A stretch of 64,000 nt of DNA from Motiliproteus sp. MSK22-1 (lineage in GTDB: Bacteria > Pseudomonadota > Gammaproteobacteria > Pseudomonadales > Balneatricaceae): the NCBI RefSeq assembly GCF_001968815.1, contig NZ_MIEQ01000061.1, positions 62,001 to 126,000 of the forward strand. Reading direction: 5' to 3'. Positions 18,598 to 27,638 of the stretch are shown piece by piece (the first letter of the stretch is position 1; each line of letters opens with the position of its first letter). The translations under genes were made by a program, and so were the position numbers. The notes under the pieces were generated by a model, which had not been told where the DNA came from, ran no database searches, and saw only the letters and a program-made list of their open reading frames with translations.

Positions 18598-19431
18598 TTA
18601 ATATTTATCCTCCATATCTTCCATCACCTCTTTAAAAGCGCCATCTGACTGGATAGCAGGCACTGAACGTTTTTTCATCGACAATTTCAGCCAGATAAGG
18701 ATAACAATCAAAGCAAAAGCGAACCATTGCAGGGCATAGCCAATGTGCATGCTTGGATCAACCTGAGGTTTAGGCCATTGGCGGGTAAAGCCACCTTGAC
18801 TTTCCGGCGACAGTAGTAAGACCAGTGGATAAATATCGCCTCCTGACCATTGCTGATAGCGCTCTAAGGTGAAAAAAGGCCATCGCTGTATACTGCCAGT
18901 AACTGCCGTCCCACTCTGGTCAGAGTCTGTCAGATCCAGGACAGGCGGGGAAGGTATCGATACCGTCCCAATCAACTGTAGAGTCCCGCTGGGGGTATCA
19001 AACTGAGGAATACTCAATTCAGGTCCCGCTTTTACCCACCCCCGATTTATCAGCAATATATGTTCACCCTTGGATAGCAAAAAAGGAGTTATCACATGAA
19101 ATCCGGTTTTACCCCGATGTTTTCGATTCTCAATCAGTACAGATTTTTCCGGCAAAAACTCACCTTCCACTTTAAGTTGCCGGTACTCAAGCTTTTGTGC
19201 AAAATTTTCCGGATCACTGGGTTCCTGTAGATTACTTTCTTCCAGCAACATGTCATCAATGAGTGCCAAGGGTTTCTGTTGCTGCCTCAGAGTAAGAGTC
19301 TCTGCCAACTGCTGTTTTTGCTCAGCCCGCTCCAGCTGCCATAAGCCTAGATAAACAAATACAGCCACCAACAGACCGACCACCGCTGTCAGTATCCAAT
19401 GAGGCGAAAATTGAGCATCTATCAGGGTCAT
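18598..19431 (-). CDS. SURF1 family cytochrome oxidase assembly protein
   Basis: The 277-residue protein has the SURF1 topology: an N-terminal helix (about 12-29) followed by LGLWQLERAEQKQQL, a periplasmic domain with EGEFLPEKSVLIENRKHRG and LLINRGWV, and a C-terminal helix after HIGYALQWFAFALIVILIWL. SURF1 helps insert heme A into subunit I. The gene abuts the Sco-like gene and lies in the usual place between ctaE and the heme synthase genes. Confidence 0.92.
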   Translation of the reverse strand: MTLIDAQFSPHWILTAVVGLLVAVFVYLGLWQLERAEQKQQLAETLTLRQQQKPLALIDDMLLEESNLQEPSDPENFAQKLEYRQLKVEGEFLPEKSVLIENRKHRGKTGFHVITPFLLSKGEHILLINRGWVKAGPELSIPQFDTPSGTLQLIGTVSIPSPPVLDLTDSDQSGTAVTGSIQRWPFFTLERYQQWSGGDIYPLVLLLSPESQGGFTRQWPKPQVDPSMHIGYALQWFAFALIVILIWLKLSMKKRSVPAIQSDGAFKEVMEDMEDKY

Positions 19432-19572
19432 GTTGTCCTATAATTAAGTGACAGAATACAGTGTTATCCAGTCATGAAGTTTGATCGATTCTGGTCCGGC
19501 AGCCGAGCTACTTGCCCTCTGAAGGGCATCAAAGGCCCGAGATAATAAACTGAATTCGCTGAGAGGCTCCCT

Positions 19573-19788
19573 ATGGACATAATGATCAAATTACCCGTCA
19601 TTCTGATTCTGGTGTTTATTGTCAGTGCCCTGGCTCGCAGCATGTACTGTCTTGCCAAGGATGATGGTGAAAACGGTAAGACCCGTGTTGTACAAGCTCT
19701 GACAATTCGAATTGTGCTCTCTTTTTTATTGTTCGGATTGTTGGTCGTTGGATACCTTACCGGGATCATCCAGCCTAACGGTTTATAA
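19573..19788 (+). CDS. DUF2909 family twin-helix membrane protein
   Basis: The 71-residue protein has two predicted membrane helices separated by a charged loop (LAKDDGENGKTRVVQALTIRI), ending in GYLTGIIQPNGL. That layout is typical of DUF2909, small proteins often found beside cytochrome oxidase genes in gammaproteobacteria. Their function is not established. It is transcribed opposite to the cox operon, in the gap between SURF1 and ctaE, and converges on ctaE. A 12-bp palindrome, GGCTCTAGAGCC (19815-19826), lies at the junction. Confidence 0.8.
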   Translation: MDIMIKLPVILILVFIVSALARSMYCLAKDDGENGKTRVVQALTIRIVLSFLLFGLLVVGYLTGIIQPNGL

Positions 19789-19818
19789 AGCTGCGGATAA
19801 ACCTTCCTCATATGGGCT

Positions 19819-20691
19819 CTAGAGCCAGTAAACAAAGATAAACAATCCCAGCCAAACCACATCGACAAAGTGCCAATACCAGGCCACCGCTTCAAAAGCA
19901 AAGTGATTGTGTGGGCTGAAATGCCCTTTCATGCTGCGACCGAGTATAGCCATCAACATAATCGCTCCCATACAAACATGGAATCCATGAAAACCGGTAA
20001 GCATATAAAAGGTGGAGCCGTAGATTCCGGTCCCCAAAGTAAGATTCAGTTCATTGTATGCATGACCGTACTCCCAAGCCTGCAAAGCAGCAAAAAGCAG
20101 TCCTAGAACAATCGTGGCAATCAGACCCCAAACCAGATGATTTTGCTTGTTGAGCTTCAATCCCCAGTGTGCCCAGGTAATCGTCGCGCCACTACTCAAC
20201 AATAGGAAAGTATTAATGGCGGGCACGCCCCAAGGCCCCATGGGAGCAAAATCTCCACCAACTTCCGCGGGCCCATGAGTGGGCCATACAGGCTGATATT
20301 CACCGTAGAGCAACTCTTGAGTCACTCCTAAGTACCCATCACCCCCCAACCAGGGAACGGCAATATTTCGAATATAGAAAAGAGAGCCGAAGAAGGCTCC
20401 AAAAAAGAATACTTCTGAGGCAATAAACCACATCATTCCCATACGAAATGATCGATCCACCTGACGATTGTAGCAATCACTGAGATTTTCTCTGACCACA
20501 TCGCTGAACCAGCCAAACAGCAGTACCGCAAAAAGCACCAGACCCGCAATTGTCACATACTTGCCAATCCCCACTCCATTCATTGTCAAGGCTGTTCCGA
20601 TCAACGCCAGCAGCAAGGACACCATACCAATGACAGGCCAGGGGCTGGGGTCTGGAATAAAGTAGTGATCACTGTTTTGGTCGGCTGACAT
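19819..20691 (-). CDS. ctaE: Cytochrome c oxidase subunit III
   Basis: The 290-residue protein has seven helices with the subunit III hallmarks WFIASEVFFFGAFFGSLFY, an insertion carrying WPTHGPAEVG, INTFLLLSSGATITWAHWGL, and the C-terminal FEAVAWYWHFVDVVWLGLF. Subunit III stabilises the catalytic core and its proton uptake. It lies downstream of ctaG in the minus-strand cox operon, after a 133-base gap. It is slightly longer than typical because of the loop near residues 90-120. Confidence 0.95.
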   Translation of the reverse strand: MSADQNSDHYFIPDPSPWPVIGMVSLLLALIGTALTMNGVGIGKYVTIAGLVLFAVLLFGWFSDVVRENLSDCYNRQVDRSFRMGMMWFIASEVFFFGAFFGSLFYIRNIAVPWLGGDGYLGVTQELLYGEYQPVWPTHGPAEVGGDFAPMGPWGVPAINTFLLLSSGATITWAHWGLKLNKQNHLVWGLIATIVLGLLFAALQAWEYGHAYNELNLTLGTGIYGSTFYMLTGFHGFHVCMGAIMLMAILGRSMKGHFSPHNHFAFEAVAWYWHFVDVVWLGLFIFVYWL

Positions 20692-20824
20692 ACTGGATCT
20701 CCCGTAAGTCTATAGGCCCTGTTATTGTTATTAATGATTACCGCTGTTAATCACTGTAATCAGAGAACAATCCCGTCTGCAAAAACTCGCTTCAGAACAG
20801 CTCGAATCAACAACAGTCATCAGG

Positions 20825-21406
20825 CTATTGAGATAACTGAGCCAACGGGGCGTTCTCTATTTTCATCACGCTGTAGGACAGAGTGATCGAATTAATTCCC
20901 TTGGGCAGCTTAGGCGAGATAACAAAACGTAATGGCATTTCGCTTTGTTCACCTCCTGCCAGGGTTTGCTGATTGAAACAAAAACATTCCAACTTATTGA
21001 AATACGGGTTTGCTTGCCAGGGAGTTACACTGGGAATAGCTTGCGCACTGACCGGATCGTTACTCCGGTTCAGGGCGGTAAACACCACTTCATAAACTTT
21101 CCCTGTTTTTACTTCTAATTTGCTCCCCTGTTTCAAATCGATTTTCCAGGGCAGGCTGGGGTGTACACTTGCATCAAGCTTCACTGTCAGCAGCCGTTCC
21201 GTATCACCACTTTCGATAACAGTATCGGGTGCAACCAGTGGCTCAGCCGCTGATCTAACAGCCACTGACTGAATTCCAGCAACCTGGCAAATCAAGTTAT
21301 ACAGCGGAACCAAAGCAAACCCGAACGCAAACATCCCTATCACCAAGCCTGATAGCAGGACCAGTGTACGTCGGTTTTTTTGCTGTAGGTTCTCTTTATC
21401 TGTCAT
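20825..21406 (-). CDS. ctaG: Cytochrome c oxidase assembly protein CtaG/Cox11
   Basis: Cox11 delivers copper to the CuB site of subunit I. The 193-residue protein has one membrane helix (about 12-35), the FALVPLYNLICQVAGI segment, and a periplasmic domain with the copper-binding KLECFCFNQQTL (CXC motif). MPLRFVISPKLPKGINSITLSYS closes the immunoglobulin-like fold. Its start lies 2 bases after the stop of the 43-residue protein upstream, implying coupled translation. Confidence 0.95.
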   Translation of the reverse strand: MTDKENLQQKNRRTLVLLSGLVIGMFAFGFALVPLYNLICQVAGIQSVAVRSAAEPLVAPDTVIESGDTERLLTVKLDASVHPSLPWKIDLKQGSKLEVKTGKVYEVVFTALNRSNDPVSAQAIPSVTPWQANPYFNKLECFCFNQQTLAGGEQSEMPLRFVISPKLPKGINSITLSYSVMKIENAPLAQLSQ

Positions 21407-21408
21407 CC

Positions 21409-21540
21409 CTATTTATTCGCCGCCGCAACAAGTACTTCCTGCCAGAAAGGGAAGGAAGTCACCAGCACCAGCAATGCAAAACCTCCCAGCACCAGAGCCA
21501 GAAGACCATTCTTTTTTTTAAGATTATGCGGGGTTTTCAT
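21409..21540 (-). CDS. Small single-helix protein between ctaD and ctaG (cytochrome oxidase small assembly protein-like)
   Basis: A 43-codon frame begins with ATG at 21540, overlapping the last 17 bases of ctaD, and stops 2 bases before ctaG. The product has a basic N-terminus (MKTPHNLKKKNG), one hydrophobic helix (about 13-31) and a short C-terminal tail (PFWQEVLVAAANK). Short single-helix proteins in this exact position occur in many proteobacterial cox operons. The tight overlap on both sides argues for a real gene. No function can be read from the sequence; a role in oxidase assembly is inferred from position. Confidence 0.65.
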   Translation of the reverse strand: MKTPHNLKKKNGLLALVLGGFALLVLVTSFPFWQEVLVAAANK

Positions 21541-23143
21541 AAGTATCCTTCAGTTCTAGCTGTTCAGGTGGAGTCGTCCAGGTATGGAACGCAGGTGGTG
21601 AATCCAGATGCCATTCAAGTCCATGAGCGCCCTCCCAGACCTTGGCATCGGCCTTCTTGCCGCCTCGGATAGTCTTAATAACAATATAGAGCAATAACAG
21701 ATGGCTTAAGCCAAAAATCATCGCCCCGATACTGGAAACCACGTTAAATTCCGTAAACATGACGTTGTAGTCAACAATTCGTCGTGGCATTCCCGCCAAA
21801 CCAAGGAAATGCTGGGGGAAAAATGTCAGATTAAAACCAATTACATTGACCCAGAAAAAGATCTTGGCCAGCGTTTCGTCGTACATATGCCCTGTCCACT
21901 TAGGCAACCAGTAAAACACACCGGCAAACAAGCCGAAGACGGCACCGGGCATCAGGACATAATGAAAATGGGCCACAACAAACATGCTGTCGTGGTATTG
22001 CATATCCGCTGGCACCACCGCCAACATCACACCACTCAGTCCACCAAACGTGAACATCAGAATAATCGCCACAGCAAACAGCATCGGGGTTTCAAAGGTC
22101 ATGGCCCCTCGCCACATCGTAGCAATGAAGTTGAAAATCATCAGCCCGACAGGGATAGAGATAATGATCGTGCCAATCATAAAGTAACTGACCGCCCCCA
22201 GAGACATCCCTATGGTGTACTGGTGATGAGCCCAAACCACCATACCTATGGTTGCGACAGCCAACATCGCACCAACCATCGAGCGATAGCCAAACAAAGG
22301 CTTACGAGAAAAAGTTGGGATTACATGAGCGAGCACACCGATCGAGGGAAGTAACAGCACATACACCTCCGGGTGGCCAAAGAACCAAAACAAATGCTGG
22401 AACAAAACGGGATCACCACCGCCTGCCGCATCAAAAAAGCTGGTGCCAAAATGACGGTCAAATAACAACATGGTTACACCACCCGCTAACACCGGCACCA
22501 CCAGAATCAGCAAGAAAGCGGTAACTAACCATGTCCAGCAGAACATTGGCATTTTCATCAATGTCATACCTGGCGCCCGCATATTAAGCAGTGTGACGAT
22601 AATATTAATAGACGCCAGTACTGAAGAGATTCCCAATAAGTGGATAGCAAAAATCAGAAAATCCATCGACATCCCGACCTGCAGGGAAAGTGGAGGATAA
22701 AGAGTCCAACCTGTATTTATCTGAGTTCCACCGCCGGGGAAAAAAGGAACAACAAAGGAAAGGATCAGCATGGTTGCCGCTGCAGGAAGAATCCAGAAGC
22801 TCAGATTATTCATCCTCGGTAAGGCCATATCCGGCGCCCCGATCATCAAAGGAATCATCCAGTTGGCCAGTCCGGCGGCGGCAGGCATCACCGCTCCAAA
22901 AATCATAATTAACGCATGATTGGTCACCAGATTGTTGTAAAGATCCGGTTGTAACAACTGAATCCCCGGCTGGAACAACTCCGCGCGAATCAACATCGCA
23001 CTGGTTCCTCCAAGGAACAACATGGTCAACGCAAACAGCAGGTAGAGTGTGCCAATATCCTTATGATTGGTACTGTACACCCAGCGACGCCATCCCGTTG
23101 GGGCATGGTCATGATGATGGTCTGCAGCCACTGTAGTCATCAA
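21524..23143 (-). CDS. ctaD: Cytochrome c oxidase subunit I (aa3 type)
   Basis: The catalytic subunit holds heme a and the heme a3-CuB centre that reduces oxygen and pumps protons. The 539-residue protein has twelve helices and all signature segments: TNHKDIGTLY at the start, the heme ligand in NHALIMIFGAVMPA, the HPEVYVLLLPSIGV copper and tyrosine motif, WAHHQYTIGM for the CuB histidines, and HFHYVLMPGAVFG for the heme a/a3 ligands. It follows ctaC by 10 bases. Confidence 0.97.
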   Translation of the reverse strand: MMTTVAADHHHDHAPTGWRRWVYSTNHKDIGTLYLLFALTMLFLGGTSAMLIRAELFQPGIQLLQPDLYNNLVTNHALIMIFGAVMPAAAGLANWMIPLMIGAPDMALPRMNNLSFWILPAAATMLILSFVVPFFPGGGTQINTGWTLYPPLSLQVGMSMDFLIFAIHLLGISSVLASINIIVTLLNMRAPGMTLMKMPMFCWTWLVTAFLLILVVPVLAGGVTMLLFDRHFGTSFFDAAGGGDPVLFQHLFWFFGHPEVYVLLLPSIGVLAHVIPTFSRKPLFGYRSMVGAMLAVATIGMVVWAHHQYTIGMSLGAVSYFMIGTIIISIPVGLMIFNFIATMWRGAMTFETPMLFAVAIILMFTFGGLSGVMLAVVPADMQYHDSMFVVAHFHYVLMPGAVFGLFAGVFYWLPKWTGHMYDETLAKIFFWVNVIGFNLTFFPQHFLGLAGMPRRIVDYNVMFTEFNVVSSIGAMIFGLSHLLLLYIVIKTIRGGKKADAKVWEGAHGLEWHLDSPPAFHTWTTPPEQLELKDTYENPA

Positions 23144-23153
23144 TGAAAATCCT

Positions 23154-24326
23154 CTATCGGTGCTGCTTCACATCAGCGGGTTGAACAATTCTATCACTGC
23201 CGCCATCTGCATCATTACCCCAGGCGTTTCGCTCATAGGTAACGATTGCCGCAATCTCCAGATCATTCAGGGAAGCCCAGGGGGGCATAGCCGAACCAGG
23301 TTTGCCTTTTAAAACAACCTCAAGATGACCAGCCAGCGCTCCTTTTGCCAGAGCAGAACCTTTCAGTGGAGGGAAGACCGGTGGTAAACCCGCGCCTGTC
23401 ACCTGATGGCAGGCCGCACATTTGGTGTTATACAGCTCCTCGCCCTTTGCCATTAATTCTTCAAAAGTCCAGGTTTTATCAGAACTGGCCTCTTCAGCCG
23501 CTGCTTGCATGATCCCTTTTTGTTCAGCGGTCCAGGCAGCAAACTTTTCCGGAGAAACCGACTCCACAACAATAGGCATCCGGGAGTGCCAGGTTCCGCA
23601 TAACTCAGCACACTGGCCTCTGAATACCCCCTCTCTGTTAAGGTCTACCCAGGTTTCGGTAACGTAGCCAGGAATGGCATCTTTTTTAACGGCGAGTTCA
23701 GGAACCCAAAAAGCATGCAGTACGTCAGCGGATGTATGAAGGAAGCGGATTTTGGTACCCGTCGGTAGTACTAACCTGTTATCCACCTCCCGCAGATAAA
23801 GATCCTTGGATTGCTCCTCCGGGACATAACGGCTCTCGACCTTAATTCCATGATCCAGATAATCAAATTCCCACCACCACTGATGACCAGTCACTTTCAC
23901 ATCCAGAATATCTTTGTCATCAGGGACTTCCCAAACCTTTTCCAGCACCGTGTTAGCATTGCTGGCAATGGTTAAATCCACACCCAGCACCAGTGCCGGT
24001 ACGATGATCCAAGACCAATGGCCAAACCAGGTATCGTGGAATTTCTGATCAGCTTTATAACCGCGACTTTTTCGATGAAAGTAGAGAGAGTAGAAAACAA
24101 AAGAAAAAACTATGATGAGCAGTGCAGTGGCAACCTGCATGGTGAGCATATGGATATCATAAATTTCCTGAGCCACCGATGCTGCCGGCTGTGGAAAATT
24201 AAGCCCATACTCAGCCCTGGTATGACCAGACCACAACAGAACCGGCGGTAACACCAGCGACCCTCTGCTGATCCAGTACCGACCTTTTTTGGCTTGACCC
24301 CTAAAAAATGCAGCAAGAAAACGCAT
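23154..24326 (-). CDS. ctaC: Cytochrome c oxidase subunit II with fused C-terminal cytochrome c domain
   Basis: Subunit II accepts electrons from cytochrome c at the CuA centre. The 390-residue protein has two membrane helices (about 60-84 and 101-122) and a periplasmic cupredoxin domain. CuA ligands are His204, then Cys239, Cys243, His247 and Met250 in RGQCAELCGTWHSRM. A cytochrome c domain follows (about 290-380) with CAACH (303-307) and a distal Met in GSAMPPW. The fused heme makes this a caa3-like oxidase. It is first in the minus-strand cox operon. The N-terminal 40 residues include a possible cleaved signal. Confidence 0.95.
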   Translation of the reverse strand: MRFLAAFFRGQAKKGRYWISRGSLVLPPVLLWSGHTRAEYGLNFPQPAASVAQEIYDIHMLTMQVATALLIIVFSFVFYSLYFHRKSRGYKADQKFHDTWFGHWSWIIVPALVLGVDLTIASNANTVLEKVWEVPDDKDILDVKVTGHQWWWEFDYLDHGIKVESRYVPEEQSKDLYLREVDNRLVLPTGTKIRFLHTSADVLHAFWVPELAVKKDAIPGYVTETWVDLNREGVFRGQCAELCGTWHSRMPIVVESVSPEKFAAWTAEQKGIMQAAAEEASSDKTWTFEELMAKGEELYNTKCAACHQVTGAGLPPVFPPLKGSALAKGALAGHLEVVLKGKPGSAMPPWASLNDLEIAAIVTYERNAWGNDADGGSDRIVQPADVKQHR

Positions 24327-24866
24327 ACCGCCCTACCTCCGATGAGACAGCTGTATACTTCTGTATAATTATTTTTTTTATCAGTTATTAACTTAGACGT
24401 TGTTTTATAAAGTGCAATGCCAATATTGAAAAAATGATATTTCTCAATATATTAAACCCATAATTTCTGCACTGTTATACCGCTACAAGCGCTATAAACA
24501 CTGTATTTCTATCTGAATACTGAAATAGCTTGTTCGATAAACATTTAATGTAAATTTTTTGAAGACTGTAGACCCCGTGGCAATAATCAGCGAGACTCTG
24601 AAGAATCGGGTAAAGTCAATCCTCCCTTTAATGACTGATCCACAATGGCTAAGCCAGGATACAAAAGGAGCTGTCACATCCTGGCGACGGATGAAAGTGC
24701 TATTTTATAAGTGATTAAGTTCCTTAATCATCCCGTTTCAATAGTAGATCAGGCAGGTAATTCAAGACATTTCAGTAGCAAGCACTTTTGACCAAAGAAA
24801 CGACAAAGGACTAAAGAGAGCATAATGGACTTACTTAGCGGATTCCCTCACACAAGGAGTTCAAGC
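24327..24866. other. Divergent promoter region between ctaC and the pterin dehydratase gene
   Basis: About 540 bases without a convincing gene. The left part (24340-24520) is very AT-rich and probably carries the cox operon promoter. A perfect 8-bp inverted repeat, TGATTAAG (24712-24719) with CTTAATCA (24723-24730) and a 3-base loop, lies 137 bases before the phhB start and could be an operator or hairpin. A 61-codon minus-strand frame at 24492-24677 has no coding character. Confidence 0.45.
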
Positions 24867-25217
24867 ATGTCAGAACTTAACTCTTCAAAACTAAACACTC
24901 TGTCTTGCGAAGCCTGCCGTGCCGATGCACCTCAAGTCAGTCATCAGGAACTGCTGGAACTGAGCAAAGAAATTCCCGACTGGGTGAGTGTATCCAGAAA
25001 CGGAGTACTGCAACTGGAGCGGTCATTTACCTTCAAGAATTTTCGCGATGCATTGGCGTTTACCAATCGTGTCGGAGAAATGGCTGAAGAACAAGGGCAT
25101 CACCCAGACCTCCATACAACCTGGGGTAAGGTTACGGTGACCTGGTGGTCTCACAGTATCAAAGGACTGCATAAAAATGATTTTATCTGTGCTGCGAAGA
25201 CTGATGCGCTGCAATAG
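24867..25217 (+). CDS. phhB: 4a-hydroxytetrahydrobiopterin dehydratase (pterin-4a-carbinolamine dehydratase)
   Basis: The enzyme dehydrates the 4a-carbinolamine made by phenylalanine hydroxylase, recycling the pterin cofactor. The 116-residue protein matches the PCD family: [33 protein letters not shown] with the paired active-site histidines, and [20 protein letters not shown]. The ATG at 24867 was preferred over one 14 codons upstream because AAGGAG stands 7 bases before it. No phenylalanine hydroxylase is in the window. A longer-than-usual N-terminal tail contains two cysteines (SCEAC). Confidence 0.93.
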   Translation: MSELNSSKLNTLSCEACRADAPQVSHQELLELSKEIPDWVSVSRNGVLQLERSFTFKNFRDALAFTNRVGEMAEEQGHHPDLHTTWGKVTVTWWSHSIKGLHKNDFICAAKTDALQ

Positions 25218-25262
25218 TCTCATACGATGCTTAACCAATGTTATCAATCCGGTCAAAGCTAG

Positions 25263-26747
25263 ATGAGCAAGCCCCAGCATCCACAACTGGCGGCCATCGA
25301 TCTTGGTTCTAACAGCTTCCATCTGTCTATTGCCCGACTCGTGCAAGGTGAAATACAGATGGTTGAGCGCATTGGCGAAAAAATCCAGCTGGCCTCCTCT
25401 CTCAACGATGACAGAATACTCTCAGACGACGCTATCTCACGGGGACTGAGTTGCCTGGAACGATTTGCTCAACGTCTTAAAGGAATTCCTCGGGATTCGA
25501 TTCGGATTGTTGGCACCAACACGCTAAGAGCAGCTCGAAATCGCCAACAATTCATTCAAGCTGCTGAGTCGCTACTTGAATGCCCAGTGGAAGTTATTTC
25601 AGGTCGGGAAGAAGCCCGACTAATTTATCTGGGTGTTGCTCATACTCACTCTGATGATCAGGAACGCCGACTGGTTGTTGATATCGGCGGCGGCAGTACT
25701 GAACTCACCATTGGTGAACGTTTTTCACCGATGGAGCTGGAAAGCCTCCACATGGGTTGTATCTCCTATAGCCTTCGTTTTTTTTCTAACGGCCAATTAA
25801 ACAAACAGAGTTTTCAGCGAGCAATCAACGCTGCCCATTCGGAACTACTCAACATCCGCAGTCACTATCTCAGACGTGGCTGGAACGACGTGGTGGGTTC
25901 TTCCGGCACCATTAAGGCTGCCTTTCATTTATTGAATCAGGATAAACACCATCATCCTATCACTCTAAAATTTCTGCACTCCTTAAAACAACAGCTTATT
26001 GGCTTTGACTCATTAGACAAAATCCAACTACGCGGAATCAAGGACAATAGAGCAGCCATAATGCCCGGGGGTATTGCCATTTTGATAGCTGTCTTCGAAG
26101 CGCTGGAAATCGAGAGCATGAGCCATTCGGAAGGGGCTTTGCGGGAAGGACTGCTCTATGATCAAATCGGTCGTCGGCAACATGAGGATGTCCGGGAAAG
26201 AACCATAACGGCCTTAATGGAACGATACTTTGTTGATATGGACTATGCCAGCAATGTGGAAACAACCGCGCTTCGATGCCTGGCCCAAACAGAGCTGGAC
26301 AGTAACGTTAATCGTGAGCTATTGGGCTGGAGCAGCCGTCTTCACGAAATAGGTCTGGCGATATCCCACAGCCAGTTTCAGAAGCACGGCAGCTATCTGA
26401 TCAGGCACTCAGATTTAGTTGGATTCAACCAAAGAGAACAACAACAGCTGGCCCTATTAGTCAGAAATCATCGCAGGAAGATGGCCCTTTCTGAATTAGA
26501 GTCTTTTAATCCCTCACAGCGATTACAACTTCTCTCATTAACCATATTGCTGAGGCTAGCAATTGCCCTTCATCACAGCCGACAACCTGAGCAGGTTCCA
26601 GATCTCAAATTAAATCTGAATTCAGGAAAGAAACTAACCCTGAAGTTTCCCAAGGACTGGCTTGAAAGCCACCCTTTGACCCAAGCAGACCTGGAGCAGG
26701 AAGCGGGCTATCTAAAAGCCATCGGTGTAACGCTGAAATTCAATTAA
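25263..26747 (+). CDS. ppx: Exopolyphosphatase
   Basis: Ppx removes terminal phosphates from long-chain polyphosphate and, in related proteins, converts pppGpp to ppGpp. The 494-residue protein has the actin-like ATPase fold: AAIDLGSNSFHLSIARL (phosphate 1 motif), GREEARLIYLGV, VVDIGGGSTELTIG, and GSSGTIKAAF. A C-terminal HD-like helical domain contains SRLHEIGLAISHSQFQKHGSYLI. It sits 45 bases after phhB on the same strand. In many relatives ppx neighbours ppk; here PPK1 is 24 kb away in a separate operon. Confidence 0.95.
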   Translation: MSKPQHPQLAAIDLGSNSFHLSIARLVQGEIQMVERIGEKIQLASSLNDDRILSDDAISRGLSCLERFAQRLKGIPRDSIRIVGTNTLRAARNRQQFIQAAESLLECPVEVISGREEARLIYLGVAHTHSDDQERRLVVDIGGGSTELTIGERFSPMELESLHMGCISYSLRFFSNGQLNKQSFQRAINAAHSELLNIRSHYLRRGWNDVVGSSGTIKAAFHLLNQDKHHHPITLKFLHSLKQQLIGFDSLDKIQLRGIKDNRAAIMPGGIAILIAVFEALEIESMSHSEGALREGLLYDQIGRRQHEDVRERTITALMERYFVDMDYASNVETTALRCLAQTELDSNVNRELLGWSSRLHEIGLAISHSQFQKHGSYLIRHSDLVGFNQREQQQLALLVRNHRRKMALSELESFNPSQRLQLLSLTILLRLAIALHHSRQPEQVPDLKLNLNSGKKLTLKFPKDWLESHPLTQADLEQEAGYLKAIGVTLKFN

Positions 26748-26825
26748 CAGGTGACACCGAACGGGCACTGGATCGATATTAAAATTCTCCGCCATCACTC
26801 CATGACGGCTGAGTGCCACTAAACG

Positions 26826-27356
26826 CTACTTCTTCGGTCTGAAAGGCTTGATAACTTCCTCGTTGCACTCAAGATAAGGCCCTTCCATCAAGTCGATACA
26901 ATAAGGAACCGCAGGAAAAACAGCGTCCAGACATTCACGAATAGACTTAGGTTTCCCCGGTAGATTGATAATCAGACTATCTCCACGCAAGCCCGCAGTC
27001 TGTCGTGAGAGAATAGCAGTAGCAACAAACTTCAACGACTCGGCACGCATGAGCTCACCAAAACCCGGCATCATTCGATCACAAACAGCTTCAGTAGCCT
27101 CTGGAGTGACATCCCTTTTGGCAGGACCGGTACCACCGGTGGTTACCACCAAACTGCATTGCTGCTCGTCGGTCATCTTAATCAGGGTTGATTCAATAAC
27201 CGCTTGCTCATCAGGAATAACCTCGTATACCGGCTCCCATGGAGAGGTCAGGTATTCATTCAGGGTCTCAATAATCGCCTTACCTGAGACATCATCATAA
27301 ACACCGGCGCTGGCCCGATCGCTAACAGTTACAATACCGATTTTTGCTGTAGTCAT
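26826..27356 (-). CDS. mogA: Molybdopterin adenylyltransferase MogA
   Basis: MogA adenylylates molybdopterin before molybdenum insertion. The 176-residue protein has the MoCF-binding fold: IGIVTVSDRASAGVYDDVSG at the N-terminus, LVVTTGGTGPAKRDVTPEAT (the GGTG nucleotide loop), and INLPGKPKSIRECLDAVFPA. Length and motifs fit MogA better than MoaB. It is convergent with ppx, with a 78-base gap, and no other molybdenum cofactor gene is in the window. Confidence 0.92.
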   Translation of the reverse strand: MTTAKIGIVTVSDRASAGVYDDVSGKAIIETLNEYLTSPWEPVYEVIPDEQAVIESTLIKMTDEQQCSLVVTTGGTGPAKRDVTPEATEAVCDRMMPGFGELMRAESLKFVATAILSRQTAGLRGDSLIINLPGKPKSIRECLDAVFPAVPYCIDLMEGPYLECNEEVIKPFRPKK

Positions 27357-27578
27357 GTTCTTTACCTTTAACCTCTGAACCGATGCAGATCCCTGACGGG
27401 AAATTCGCTCCTTCCCGCCAGGGAAAATACTTGGCCGCTACGCTACCGGGGATCTGGGGGCAAAGCAATAAGGTTGTTCTCAAGTTACCGCTGAAGCGTA
27501 AAATAAAGAACAGATCAGGCTATTTCACACCAGCCATCGGTCTAATATTTGACTAAATACTCTCCTTGACGTAATTTC

Positions 27579-27607
27579 TTGACCGAGTGAAATATTAGCA
27601 CTCTAAA
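27579..27607 (+). promoter_or_regulatory. Possible sigma-70 promoter of hcp
   Basis: TTGACC (27579-27584) and TCTAAA (27602-27607) are separated by 17 bases and stand about 32 bases before the hcp start. The -10 match is weak. No TGGC-N8-TGC sigma-54 element was found in the 282-base gap after mogA. Confidence 0.35.
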
Positions 27608-27638
27608 ATTGGAATAAACACGCGAAGGAGATACCGCA

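Noticed and set aside
21809-22354. 181-codon frame opposite ctaD
   Set aside because: Antisense to a fully conserved subunit I; His/Arg/Gln-rich composition is typical of shadow frames.
24492-24677. 61-codon minus-strand frame upstream of ctaC
   Set aside because: Low coding character, no ribosome-binding site, lies in the AT-rich promoter region.
26748-26825. Nested inverted repeats between ppx and mogA as a bidirectional terminator
   Set aside because: The inner stem has a mismatch and neither side has a T tract, so it was not called.
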